A stretch of DNA of 64,000 bases from Diploptera punctata (taxonomy: Eukaryota; Arthropoda; Insecta; Blattodea; Blaberidae), in the NCBI GenBank assembly GCA_030220185.1, contig JASPKZ010000422.1, positions 434,001 to 498,000 of the forward strand, read 5' to 3'. The position numbers and the translations under genes are program-made. Below are positions 1-9,054 of the stretch, in pieces (the first letter of the stretch is position 1; each line of letters begins with the position of its first letter). The notes under the pieces were generated by a model. The model did no database searches, was not told the origin of the DNA, and was given only the letters and a program-made list of their open reading frames with translations.

Positions 1-278
1 GGAATAAAGAAGCGTTACTGCTATAATCTAATTGTTCTTTAAAATTTGACTTACTTGTTATTGAAGTCACGAGATGGCAGTGTGAGACCGATATTCCGTT
101 GCCTCTCATGATTAAGAATCTTATACAAATAAATGTTTGTGCTACTCAGGAATCCAAATAAACACATTTATTTTTCTTATAGGCTAATATATAGTATTCT
201 CAATTTACAGGGAGGTAGCGGGATATCGTTCCAACTGCCATCCCGCTACCTCTTATGTAAATTCACAATACTATATAT

Positions 279-611
279 CCATCCATAGTAATTCTGTCCG
301 GGGCAGGTCTTTCACTACAATCATAGCATTTTCGTGCTATGCTTTGCAGCTTTACTAGGGAATTGTAGGTGTGGTAGCTTCCCGTTGCTTTCCACACCGG
401 TGAAGGATTATGACGATGAAGATAATGATAAGGATGACGATGGCCATATGATTTCGGGGTCCGTTTGGGCCTTAAGTTTTCCTGACATTTGTCTTACAGG
501 CGAGGAAAAACCCCGATAAAAACCTCACCCAGAAAAACTGCCCCGATCGGGGATCGAACCCGGGCCCGCTGCGTGACAAGGCAGCACGCTACCTCAAGAC
601 CGCAGCGGTGG
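279..611 (-). mobile_element. SINE1 (tRNA-derived), near full length
   Basis: On the minus strand the element starts GTCCACCGCTGCGGTC and shows a Pol III B-box-like GGTTCGATCCC in a GC-rich head. The body has ACAAATGTCAGGAAAAC-type sequence and the 3' tail has a CAAAGCATAGCA motif (tail type A). It is flanked by imperfect duplications of ACAATACTATATAT (265-278) and ACAATAATATATAT (612-625). The same family recurs at 56967, 38370, 2687, 35958, 30650, 43660 and 45412. Confidence 0.75.

Positions 612-612
<1 letters not shown>

Positions 613-645
<33 letters not shown>
613..645. repeat. (TA)n microsatellite
   Basis: A near-pure TA run directly follows the SINE1 target duplication, so the insertion was into or beside a TA tract. 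Confidence 0.9.
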
Positions 646-648
<3 letters not shown>

Positions 649-671
649 AAAAATAAATGTTTGTTTTTGGA

Positions 672-748
672 TTCCTGAGTAGCTCAGATGGTTAGAGCGC
701 TAATCGTTACCGAGTTTAGGAACTCGGGTTCAAATCCCGACACAAGCA
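672..748 (+). pseudogene. tRNA-like sequence inside an inverted repeat
   Basis: The D-arm is well formed (GCTC...GAGC in TAGCTCAGATGGTTAGAGC), which also matches the A box. The T-arm is perfect (TCGGG TTCAAAT CCCGA) and matches the B box. The anticodon stem does not pair, and the 5' acceptor (TTCCTGA) does not pair with the 3' side (CACAAGC). Instead, outer sequences pair: 646-664 with 742-760, 18 of 19 bases. A downstream T run could end Pol III transcription. It is tRNA-derived but not a convincing functional tRNA gene. Confidence 0.55.
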
Positions 749-896
749 TTTATTTTTCTTTTCATGTCATATTTGCCTTCATTGCTAAATGTCAAAATAT
801 AGTTCTAACATATGTGTGTGTGTGTGTGTGTCATGATCACTTTCGGTGTGTGCTGGTAGGATCAATGAATATATCTAACCTAAAAATTTATCAATA

Positions 897-1116
897 GGGA
901 GCGGATTTTTGTGTAATAAAAGGTAAGGTTGCAAAGCAGATAGTATATATTAAACTATTTGTGTGTGAAACAAGATAAAAGACTGTCAAAAGTCTTACTT
1001 CTCATTATACTACTCAACTGTTTGTGTGGGGAACCAAAACAAAATATAGTCATAAGCCTAACTTCTCATTATACTACGTTGCAATCTTAACACTTAGAAT
1101 ATAAAAATCCGCTCCC
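897..1116. mobile_element. Short TIR element (MITE), TA target site
   Basis: The termini are inverted copies of GGGAGCGGATTTTT, each bordered by TA, as in Tc1/mariner-type insertions. The element is about 220 bp and has no coding capacity. The interior carries an imperfect direct duplication (about 953-1010 and 1016-1076), both ending in ACTTCTCATTATACTAC. Confidence 0.65.
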
Positions 1117-1119
1117 TAT

Positions 1120-2160
1120 TTAACAAAATTGTTTTCATGAGAACAACCTCAATAGATTCATTCCTCGGAAATCGTTAATAAAATTGCTTATACTATTAAG
1201 GTCAAATGAATAATAATGGGATAAACTGTAGGCTATATGAGTCACTGTGTGTTTGGTGAATGAATTAATATTGTTTGTTTGTTGCAGGTAAGCGGTGCTG
1301 GCGGTATCCCACACTTTGCAACCCACAGGTATTATGACATTTAGCTTCATATAAAAACTAGATGTTCAGTTTGCATTCCTCATTCACTGGTGATGTCATA
1401 GTCTGGCACTTCAAATCTCTAAAACTAGACTTTTTATATCTGCAAGACACGAACCGCACCCCTAAATTCCGTATTTACAGTCAACTCAAGATGAATTCGC
1501 AATAATTATAGGGTGTCCCGCAGTTCCCTCTTAATTTGCGAATACCTGTTCTATGCACGAGGTGTGAACATAATAAAAGCATGCCTCCATGCATGTATTG
1601 AGAATATATTTGTAGTTTTATCGCATGTAGAAGACTTTGTAAATAAGTTTGAGGTATAAAGATTTCATTTTGAATTTGAATTGGGCATTCATGCATCGTT
1701 GCATTGATTTCGAGATAACTTTCTGGGCGTTTTCCTGTCTAACTGCATGTAGGCTTATATCTGCCTCTGTGTCTTACCTTTGTATGTGTATAAATCCATC
1801 GTTCTTCATTTCCCACCCCCTTTCGCGTACTATCAGGCTATCCGTCTGTCTCTCTATATCCCTATCCACCCGCTCATCCATCCATACATTCATTTTTCCA
1901 TTCATTCATCACCCTATACAACATCTATTCATATAGCCTATCTGTATGTCTATCTGCTTGTGTATGTCTATGTGCCGTCCTGTCTATTTGTATAGGCCTA
2001 TCTGCCCATCCATCCACCCATTCAACTATTTTAGGCATTCATTAATTTGGCTTTCTAAACTATAAACTTTTTTTTATAATAGTTCTGTTACCTGGATACA
2101 CAGTTATCCGGTTATACACCTAGGCATTGGGTCGTGTCTTTACCCCTTAATTGGCGAAAC
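1120..2160. other. No gene recognised; degenerate pyrimidine-rich tract
   Basis: I recognise no coding similarity here. About 1790-2035 is a drifting CATC/CATT/TATC-type tetranucleotide tract that opens short meaningless frames on both strands. Confidence 0.5.
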
Positions 2161-2178
2161 AATAATTTCTCATGCCAG

Positions 2179-2490
2179 ATTGGCTACTAGAAGAGTAGCC
2201 GTTACATCATTCCATGCTACAACAGGACACGACTGCCTAGGTAAACACCTCCATCGCCTCGGTCTTGGTAGAAGACTTTAACAGTGCATCCTCTGCAACA
2301 CTATGGAAGATATGGACGCTGATCACATCAGAAACTGTCCATCCCTATCAATCACCCAATTTCTTGGATAGATACGGGGAGGCCAGGGAAAAAGATGATG
2401 AACCTTTTATATACTTTGTTGTTGTTGTTTGTTTTCTGCAGACATTGTAGGCTGATGACAATTGTAAACGCCACTGCATTAAAATAAATA
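2179..2490 (+). mobile_element. LINE 3' end, 5'-truncated, with target duplication
   Basis: The plus strand encodes, with breaks, the C-terminus of a non-LTR polymerase: a basic RVAVTSFHATTGHDCLGKHL stretch and a CCHC-type knuckle (CILC...DHIRNC). It ends in an (AATA)n tail. It is flanked by an 18-bp duplication, 2161-2178 and 2491-2508, with one mismatch. The body is only about 310 bp, so this is a severely 5'-truncated retrocopy of a LINE whose clade I cannot fix (I/Jockey-like knuckle). Confidence 0.65.
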
Positions 2491-2686
2491 AATAATTTCT
2501 CATACCAGTTATTTACATGTTCCGGACCGCAATGAAAACAAAATCAAGTTATACTGTAAGATAGTATTGTATATTATTGCGTAATTTGACACAACTTATA
2601 GTAATTTCTACTCGTTTGTTTTTCTATTGTTTTATAAACAATACAGCATTAGTATATGAAATAAATGTTTCTTATATATTGCCAAT

Positions 2687-3059
2687 GTCCACCGCTTGTA
2701 GTCTCGAGGTAACGTGCTGCCTTGTCACGCAGCGGTCGGGAAATTTTCCTGGATGAGGTTTTTATCGGGTTTTTTCTCATCTGTAAGACAAATGTCAGGA
2801 AACTTTAAGCCCAAACGGTCCCCGAACATCATATGGCCATAGCAATCATCATCATTCATATTCATCTTAGATTAAGCTTAGGATTAGGGACTCTCCTGGC
2901 GCACCACTATCATCATCATCACCCATAATGTTATCGGGGCAACGTAACCTCGCATCTCAGTCCCCTCAACCTCAGAAGTGGGATACAATTACACCAATGC
3001 CAGGGGAGAAGAACACCAGAAATGTTCAAAAAGGACAGACTGGGGCATTAATATATATA
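2687..3059 (+). mobile_element. SINE1 copy, tail type C
   Basis: It begins GTCCACCGCTTGTAGTC and shares the SINE1 body, but its 3' half is a different module (CCTCAGAAGTGGGATAC, CCAGGGGAGAAGAACACC) also present at 36230-36335. It is flanked by the 14-bp duplication TATATATTGCCAAT at 2673-2686 and 3060-3073. The B box has decayed. Confidence 0.75.
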
Positions 3060-3061
3060 TA

Positions 3062-3135
3062 TATATTGCCAATTTAAGGTTTAAACCGGCGGGAGGTATA
3101 TATTGCCAATTTAAGGTTTAAACCGGCGGGAGGTA
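3062..3135. repeat. Exact 37-bp tandem duplication
   Basis: Two identical 37-bp units (3062-3098, 3099-3135) run from TATATTGCC to CGGGAGGTA. The start of unit 1 is the right target duplication of the upstream SINE1, and the end of unit 2 is the left target duplication of the downstream SINE3. Confidence 0.9.
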
Positions 3136-3450
3136 GGGGCACGCCGTAGCGTAGTGGTTAAGGCACTGAGCTACAAGCCGGAGGGTCGAGGGTTCAAGTC
3201 CCGTTGGGGTCAGGATTTTTAAACTGACCCAAGCCCTCTGGCGGCACTATGGCCCTGGGGTCGACTCAGCCTCTAACGGAAATGAGTACCAGACGCTTGT
3301 TCTGGGGGTAAAGGCGGCCGTCACGCAGGGCTGACAACCCGGCTGACATAAAGTGCCGATTGTCTAGAAAAAGTGGGAACCTTAACCTCCTACTACCCCA
3401 AGGACCTCCGGGTCTGTTGTGGGATCACTTTACTTTTTACTTTACTTTTT
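3136..3450 (+). mobile_element. SINE3 (tRNA-derived), complete, with target duplication
   Basis: The head GGGGCACGCCGTAGCG holds an A box (TAGCGTAGTGGTTAAGGC) and a B box (GGTTCAAGTCC). An unrelated body of about 230 bp follows, with a TTACTTTTTACTTTACTT-type tail. The 14-bp duplication ACCGGCGGGAGGTA borders it at 3122-3135 and 3451-3464. It is the only copy of this family seen in the window. Confidence 0.8.
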
Positions 3451-3464
3451 ACCGGCGGGAGGTA

Positions 3465-4220
3465 TCTTAGGACTAGATATTACAGGCCCTGGGTCGTCTC
3501 TTTAAACCCGCAGGAGGTACAATAAGTATTATTTAAGCCTTTCCTAATATGAACTCATTTTATAGTAGCCGTATTGTCTCTATTTGTATCCTTTGTTGAT
3601 TCAATCACGTTTGGCTAAAAAAGTCAAAGATTTTTTCTATGTCGTTAACTGTATCTCGGTTAAGAAATTCTGACTTTTTCTCTACGTCATTCACTATATT
3701 CCGTATTAAGCAATTATCATTTTGGAGATGTTAGACGAATCTGAACGACCAAATACAAGTAGTACTTATTGCCTTTTATTAATATTTTTGCTTATTTAGG
3801 ATCTCAAACTCTGGAATCCACAAATTAACTCTATTTTCTTCTTTTTCGTTATATATATTTTAATGTTTGTTCCACGTTTTCTTATTTTGTCTTCTTGTTA
3901 TCTTTCTTTTTTATTGGAATAATTGATAAATTAATGTTGTTATTTACGGAAAAAGATGGAATCTGGATCGGGTTTTCACGCTTGAATACGTTTCCTAGTT
4001 GTTTTTATCTGAATGCGATCGAGTCACGATTTTGGACGGAAGCTCCCGATGTTCAACTTAATTATTAGGCCAGAGAGTGTATGAAAGTTGCCTCAGAGTG
4101 AGGTTATTTTTGTGATCTCATTTCCAATGGGAAGTACCGGCACTAAAACAAAAATAACCATCACTGCCAATAAATTGCTATAGATTGTTTCATCGTTCTC
4201 AATATGAAAACATCGAACCT
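3465..4220. other. No gene recognised
   Basis: AT-rich sequence. A weak repeat of a GACTTTTTCTCTACGTCATT-like segment occurs twice near 3615-3690. Nothing else is recognised. Confidence 0.4.
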
Positions 4221-4224
4221 CTCT

Positions 4225-4850
4225 GAACATATACAAGGTGTTCATAAAAGAAGGGTCTCGTATTTTACAGAGGTGGTAGTAAGCAACAAACAAAGAAAAA
4301 CATTCATATAAGAAGGACACACAATTCTTCTCTAAGTCACACTTTCTGAGGCATTCGATAAGTAATGACAAAACTGTTGTAAATTAGCGATCCTAGTGGT
4401 GACCATTGCAATCTTGTAGTATGTTGTTGAGTAGTCATTCTTGTATAGGTTAAATATGTGATATTGAATGCCTCGAAATAGCAATATTTTGTGAATATAT
4501 TTACCCTTGCTCATATTTAGTGAGTAATATTGCCCTAAAAAATGTTCAGTAGAATTTGTTTAGAAGGTGGGATCGGGAAGTACTCGAACATACACCAAAT
4601 TCACCAGACAGGAGCCCTTGTGACTGTAACTTAATCTCAAAGATCAATAAACCTCTACTAGGCATTCAATTTTAATCAAGAGTTGATATCCAAAAAACTC
4701 TTGATCGATCAGTGAAAGAGAACATCCAGAAATGGTTTTGCAGATGGAGTGCGCCGCCTTCCAAGGATGCATGCAGTAACATATAGTTGACTTGGTGGGA
4801 GACTATAAATGCAGTTCGTAATGTCAAAAGTAATTAAATAAATGTTTTCT
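4225..4850 (+). pseudogene. Mariner-type transposase C-terminal relic
   Basis: On the plus strand from about 4565 the frames give HTPNSPDRSPCD, then NLISKINKPLLGIQF and a later NGFADGVRRLP. These match the pattern of mariner-family transposase C-termini in which SPDxSPCD carries the last catalytic acid. At least one frameshift and several stops break it. The left part (4225-4330, GGTGTTCATAAAAGAAGGG) looks like a terminal region, so this is an internally deleted copy. A second copy in the other orientation is at 48577-48747 plus 51178-51370. Confidence 0.55.
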
Positions 4851-4859
4851 AATCTTATA

Positions 4860-5345
4860 GCAGTGTTGTCATTACTCTAATATTGCTATCAAGAGGCTTC
4901 ATGGGACAAATGGTTAACCATTCGTTCTCCACCTCTGCCCCGGGACACTCCTTGTGGGCTTCGTGGTGGACAAATCGGAGTCAGGGAATATTTTTCTCGG
5001 TGTTTCTTACGTTTTCTTCTGCCAAAACTTCATTCCATCATTTTCACATACTCGTGCTATGCATTTCGTTCTATTTTTTTTTCTGCGCCTTTGGTGTGGG
5101 ACAGGCTTGGTCAGCAGTCATCCTCGTATATCACAAACCTTTAATAATATTCCTCGACCTTACATTATGCCAGACACGAGCAGAGAGTTTAACGTTTTAT
5201 CGCATTATAAACTTGTACGCTATTGTACTACAATAATTTTCTACTGTGAATTACTGTGAAATCTTTGGTCTACTTTACAAAGCAAGTGCCCCTTGTGTCT
5301 TCAATTCAAAGTCAATGTTTTATTTACGGTGTTCTGTAACACCTC
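4860..5345. other. No gene recognised
   Basis: Open frames of about 100 codons occur on the plus strand but are hydrophobic, overlap each other in different frames and resemble nothing known to me. Confidence 0.4.
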
Positions 5346-5349
5346 GTCG

Positions 5350-5860
5350 GCCGCGGTGGACTAGTGGTTATGTTCCTTGCCTTTGATCCCGAGGGTCGGG
5401 GGTTCAAACCCTGCCTTGTTCGAAGGATTTTTAGGACGGAAAAATTCAAGGAGCAAGTCCTCCGGGAAGGACTTTAAGCCATTGGTCCCGAGTCTGAAGA
5501 TTTTCAGAACCACAAGCTTGAATAAGAAGGCTTCTATGTACAATTTACCGACCTTCTTCATCGTAATGAAATGTTAAAATATTGAAATAAGTACCTGATG
5601 ATTATATCAGTCGTCGTCAACTAAATTAAATTTCTGTTTAAAAAACTTTATCGAGTAATTAAAACTATGAATTTTAGAAGCATTGATTATTCATCATAGT
5701 AATATCTTAGTTGCCTACTAGATGTCTCACCTTGCGTCGGAATGTTGGCCGCATACCATTCATTACATCTGTAGAAATTAAGCAGTAACTAAATGAACTC
5801 AGTCTAGTAACTTCTAACAAAGGAGAGGCTAAGGTCCAACATTGTAGATGTGTAGATACC
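5350..5860 (+). mobile_element. SINE2 (tRNA-derived) with an internal insertion
   Basis: The head GGCCGCGGTGGACTAGTGG and B box GGTTCAAACCC open the element at 5350, and the body with TCCTCCGGGAAGGACTTTAA runs to about 5575. The tail resumes at about 5697 (TTAGTTGCCTACTAGATGTC) and runs to about 5860. Roughly 120 bp of unrelated AT-rich sequence separates the two parts, as judged against the copies at 16885 and 13813. Confidence 0.7.
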
Positions 5861-6725
5861 ACCTCAGACCATTAGCTTCACAATTAAAATATATCTACGA
5901 AAGGGTTGATTATTTTTTCTCAGAGACCCCTTAATTCAAGGTTGAGGTTTCTTACGTGCCTCGAGTATATGATACAGCTTTGCTTCCCTTGTGAAATAAG
6001 CCTGTTCATGACTTTTACGTCCTGGAAAATCCATTGACCTCTGAACCGGTGGGGAACATTGTTCATGAAAATAAGTTTTCTCCTTCACGGCAAAGATACG
6101 CATGCGCAAAATTTAAAAAAAATAGAAACAAAAACCGACGCTACGACGATATCAGAATAATTATGACAGTAGTAGCTTATCAGTTTTTCCACATGAAGAA
6201 ATTAATTCAAAATCGTCAGAACTGCATTTTCTGCTTGACATGTCGCGTTAATTAAAAAACTGATTGAATCGATTTAAATAAAATCTCCCGACATATGTAC
6301 ATATGATGTTTACGATAAACTAACGTTAACATGTCAAATGTTAGTTCTAGAAAGAGTTCCAATCAAATGAGACACTCAAAAAAATGTATATATAGATCGA
6401 GATCATGCTCAACAGACTTACAAGGGAAGTACTTATCTTGGACCAGTTGGATTGTAACAAAAAGTGTAGTATATGTTAATTAGTTCACATTAAATATGAT
6501 GTCGATAGTCATTTTGCTGCAAATTTAATAAAACTCGTGTTATTTGTCATTAAATTTCAATCGCGCCTCATTGACCGGTTCGTAACGGCACGGTTGCTCA
6601 TTGCAGCTGGTTTCAAGCACAAGTGCTACTAGCTATAGCGGTGCGAAGGACGTAAATATTAGTTTTTCTCCTTGCTAACATTAATAACAACTTTTTATTA
6701 CATTATACAAATAGCAGAGCACTGT
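5861..6725. other. No gene recognised
   Basis: AT-rich sequence without coding similarity. One 73-codon frame at 6034-6255 has no recognisable product. Confidence 0.4.
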
Positions 6726-6729
6726 ATAC

Positions 6730-7267
6730 TTTTTTTCCGTTAAATGTAATGCGAATATGTCCAATGTGCGGGAGCTCTGAAGACGAGATACATATATTAG
6801 GAAAATGTAACGATTTAGAATATTAGAGGCGTTAGTTATTACCGGAAAGATTTCTAAATTCAATTCGTGAAAGATTGGCATGCTACGAGTTAATGGTAAA
6901 TCCAGAAAATTGGATAAACGTGGGTAAATTTCTAGACAAAACGCGGAAAATAAGAACAACACTCATTCATGAATAAATACATGTTATCAAAATGCAATGC
7001 CATTAATTCTTAATTATTCTACATAACTTAATTAATGTATAACGTTATGGTATTATTATGTAATTGTAATATTATTGTGTTTTATTTATGTAATAATTGT
7101 AATAGTATTGTTTTCTTTTTGTTTTTCTTTATACTATTACCAAATATTGCTTTATTGTAACGGGCTGTCAACAGCACGTACGGCTTACTGCCCGTGCGAC
7201 ACATATTTGTAAATAACATTGTATATATCTTACTTTTAGTCTAATAAAGTCTTATTACTACTACTAT
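6730..7267 (+). mobile_element. LINE 3' end with 3'UTR and trinucleotide tail
   Basis: The plus strand gives MRICPMCGSSEDEIHILGKC, a CCHC knuckle typical of the C-terminus of I/R1/Jockey-type polymerases. One or two stops follow, then CYELMVNPENWINVGKFLDK and IRTTLIHE before a stop near 6975. The 3'UTR contains CGTGCGACACATATTTGTAA and ends in AATAAAGTCTTATTACTACT. The copy is 5'-truncated. The clade is inferred only from the knuckle. Confidence 0.6.
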
Positions 7268-7299
7268 TTTTTACTTGAAATTCAGAATCGATTATAATT

Positions 7300-8790
7300 C
7301 CGTGTACCGGAGTTACAAAAACAAATTATCATTTACCATAACATCAATGGTAATAATGAGGGTCTTCGATGAAATGGTTGTAACAAAGTTTTTGCGAACA
7401 CCATGAGCATTTGATGTGGCACATTCACTAAAACTAATGTCAAATGCATTTTCAATCACATTTGTGAATCTCGCTACACTTTGGCCCACGTTATAGCCAA
7501 ACATTGTCCAAGCATAAATATGCATATCTTTGTAAATTTCTACTGACAGTTGATTATATACAAGGAAATGCAGTTTTATAATAAAGAATCTATCAGACAT
7601 TTTGGCGTCACCATCTGATTTTAGATGCACATATTCTTCAAGTCGTCGCACATAGATGTTATATTGATGGGGGGGGGGCATAAAGTGGTTGTATATATTT
7701 GGTGGCTCCTGCAGGAATAATGTTCAGCCTTACATTTTTATCGGGTAAACAGTCCTGTAGCAATTGTTCGTCCTTATGCCCGGACCACAAATCGCATTTT
7801 AAAGGTGAATACATTTCAATGTTTTCACTAAATACATGTTTTAAGAATATTTTCAAATGTTCTTTTGTCATTTTTCCACTGGCACTACAGTCGACATATA
7901 CATTTGGAGATGTATTCTGTTCTATATTCTTGTGAACTTTGGGCCTGAATTTGTTTCCAGTAGGTTCTTGAAAACAGAGGTGTAACCTCTTCCCAAGTTG
8001 CCCACACTTTGAAATAAGAACATCTATCGTGTAAGAATGTGCAGTTCCATGTAGGTTTAAACTGTAGTAATAGTGAGCTTTTTGCCTTTGACTGCCAGTG
8101 TTCTATTTTCTGTCATTTCATAATTAAATTGACTTTGATCACAGTTCCACACTTTCTTTGTTGTTATACAGTTTTATTGAATGGTCTGATTAACGTATCT
8201 TACACATTTATTTGCATTTTCATTAGTTTGAGTTTCGTTTTCAATAACCTTGACAGTGAAAAATTTGGTATTTTTTCTTGAAGAAATATTTTCTTTTTTG
8301 AAATTTGAAATGAATGTCTTTGAAGCTTTAAATTCATTCAAGCCCAATTCCTTCGCTCGTAAAACATCCCACGTTTGTAAATGCCAATAGTACACTGTCA
8401 ATCCCCGATCTCGAAAATCTCGAAACTTATTAAAGATGTAATCTTAAATTTTGGGCGATTTTGTAGGGGTCCCTGTTTTCTAATTGTGAATCTAGATAAG
8501 ATGTTTTATTTTCTATATAATTCACAACTGTTCTTACATTTCGGTTATTAATTAATGATGGCCATTTTTTTATTATTTGTAAATTGGACTTCGGGCCAGA
8601 TTTCCCTGACATCCTGTATTCATAAATGTTTTCCAAAGTTTCTTCAGAATAGACAGACAGTACGTTAGGACGTTTAGGTTTTTTAACAGGAGACGGCTCA
8701 GAGCTATTTGAATTGTCACGTTCCTCATTGGATTCGTTGGCAATTTCTCAAAGTCTTCAGAACATCCGGCCTGTGTGAGCATCTGATTGC
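7300..8790 (-). pseudogene. pogo/CENP-B-like DDE transposase relic
   Basis: Read on the minus strand the relic gives, in order: an acidic N-terminus followed by a nuclear-localisation-like PVKKPKRP; ENIYEYRMSGKSG; a CENP-B-type DNA-binding segment (FKASKTFISNFKKENISSRK) at 8280-8340; a first acid in CDQSQFNYEM near 8140; then SKCGQLGKRLHLCFQEPTG; a second acid in LKCDLWSGHKDE near 7790; and IPAGATKYIQPL. In this group QPL is normally followed by Asp, the third acid. Here it reads Tyr and runs into a C-rich run (7670-7679) that shifts the frame. The sequence then resumes as IYVRRLEEYVHLKSDGDAK. Several stops and shifts make it inactive. Family placement comes from motif order, not from a search. 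Confidence 0.6.
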
Positions 8791-8849
8791 AAGTGGTATA
8801 TTCTTCGAATGTATATTTAAATAGAAACAATTCGTATATACTGTACAAA

Positions 8850-9050
8850 TACTCTCTCTCTATCTCTCTATCTATCTCTGCCCCTTTTTATTCTTCCCTC
8901 GTTCACAACACTATCATTTTCTATTTTTATTTGTTTATTTTATTTTTTCCAAATATTTTACTTATTTATTCTGTCATATACGGATGTTAAGCCTCTCTTT
9001 CTTTTTTTCTTGTTATAACAATTTATATATTAAGATGTAAGAATTCTAGA
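8850..9050. repeat. (TCTC/TATC)n pyrimidine tract and AT-rich spacer
   Basis: A short CTCTCTATCTCT tract at 8850-8880 is followed by T-rich spacer. No gene is seen. Confidence 0.6.
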
Positions 9051-9054
9051 ATAC

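Larger units (their letters stand above)
120..760. repeat. Foldback carrying a tRNA-like body, split by a SINE
   Basis: Two arms face each other around about 225-239. The core arms are 187-224 and 240-278, sharing the GC-rich run with CCCGCTACCTC. If the SINE at 279-611 is removed, the palindrome continues: the left arm (minus strand, 178 down to 141) and the right arm (646-687) share AAGAAAAATAAATG and GGATTCCTGAGTAGC. The right arm then holds an entire tRNA-like body, while the left arm jumps from GAGTAGC straight to ACAAACATTTATT, so its tRNA body is deleted. This is seen directly; calling it a single duplicated foldback is inference. Confidence 0.6.

Noticed and set aside
334..519. 61-codon plus-strand frame with an Asp-rich run
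   Set aside because: It lies wholly in the complement of SINE1; the D/K run comes from the GATGA repeats of that SINE.
541..610. Apparent tRNA gene from the clean B box GGTTCGATCCC on the minus strand
   Set aside because: The same head is attached to a long conserved body in many copies, so it is SINE1.
1240..1345. Possible exon/intron signals (TTGCAG and GGTAAG)
   Set aside because: Only chance-level splice motifs with no supporting open frame or protein match.
3136..3215. Apparent tRNA gene at the SINE3 head
   Set aside because: A and B boxes are fine, but the acceptor does not pair and the sequence continues into a SINE body with target duplications.
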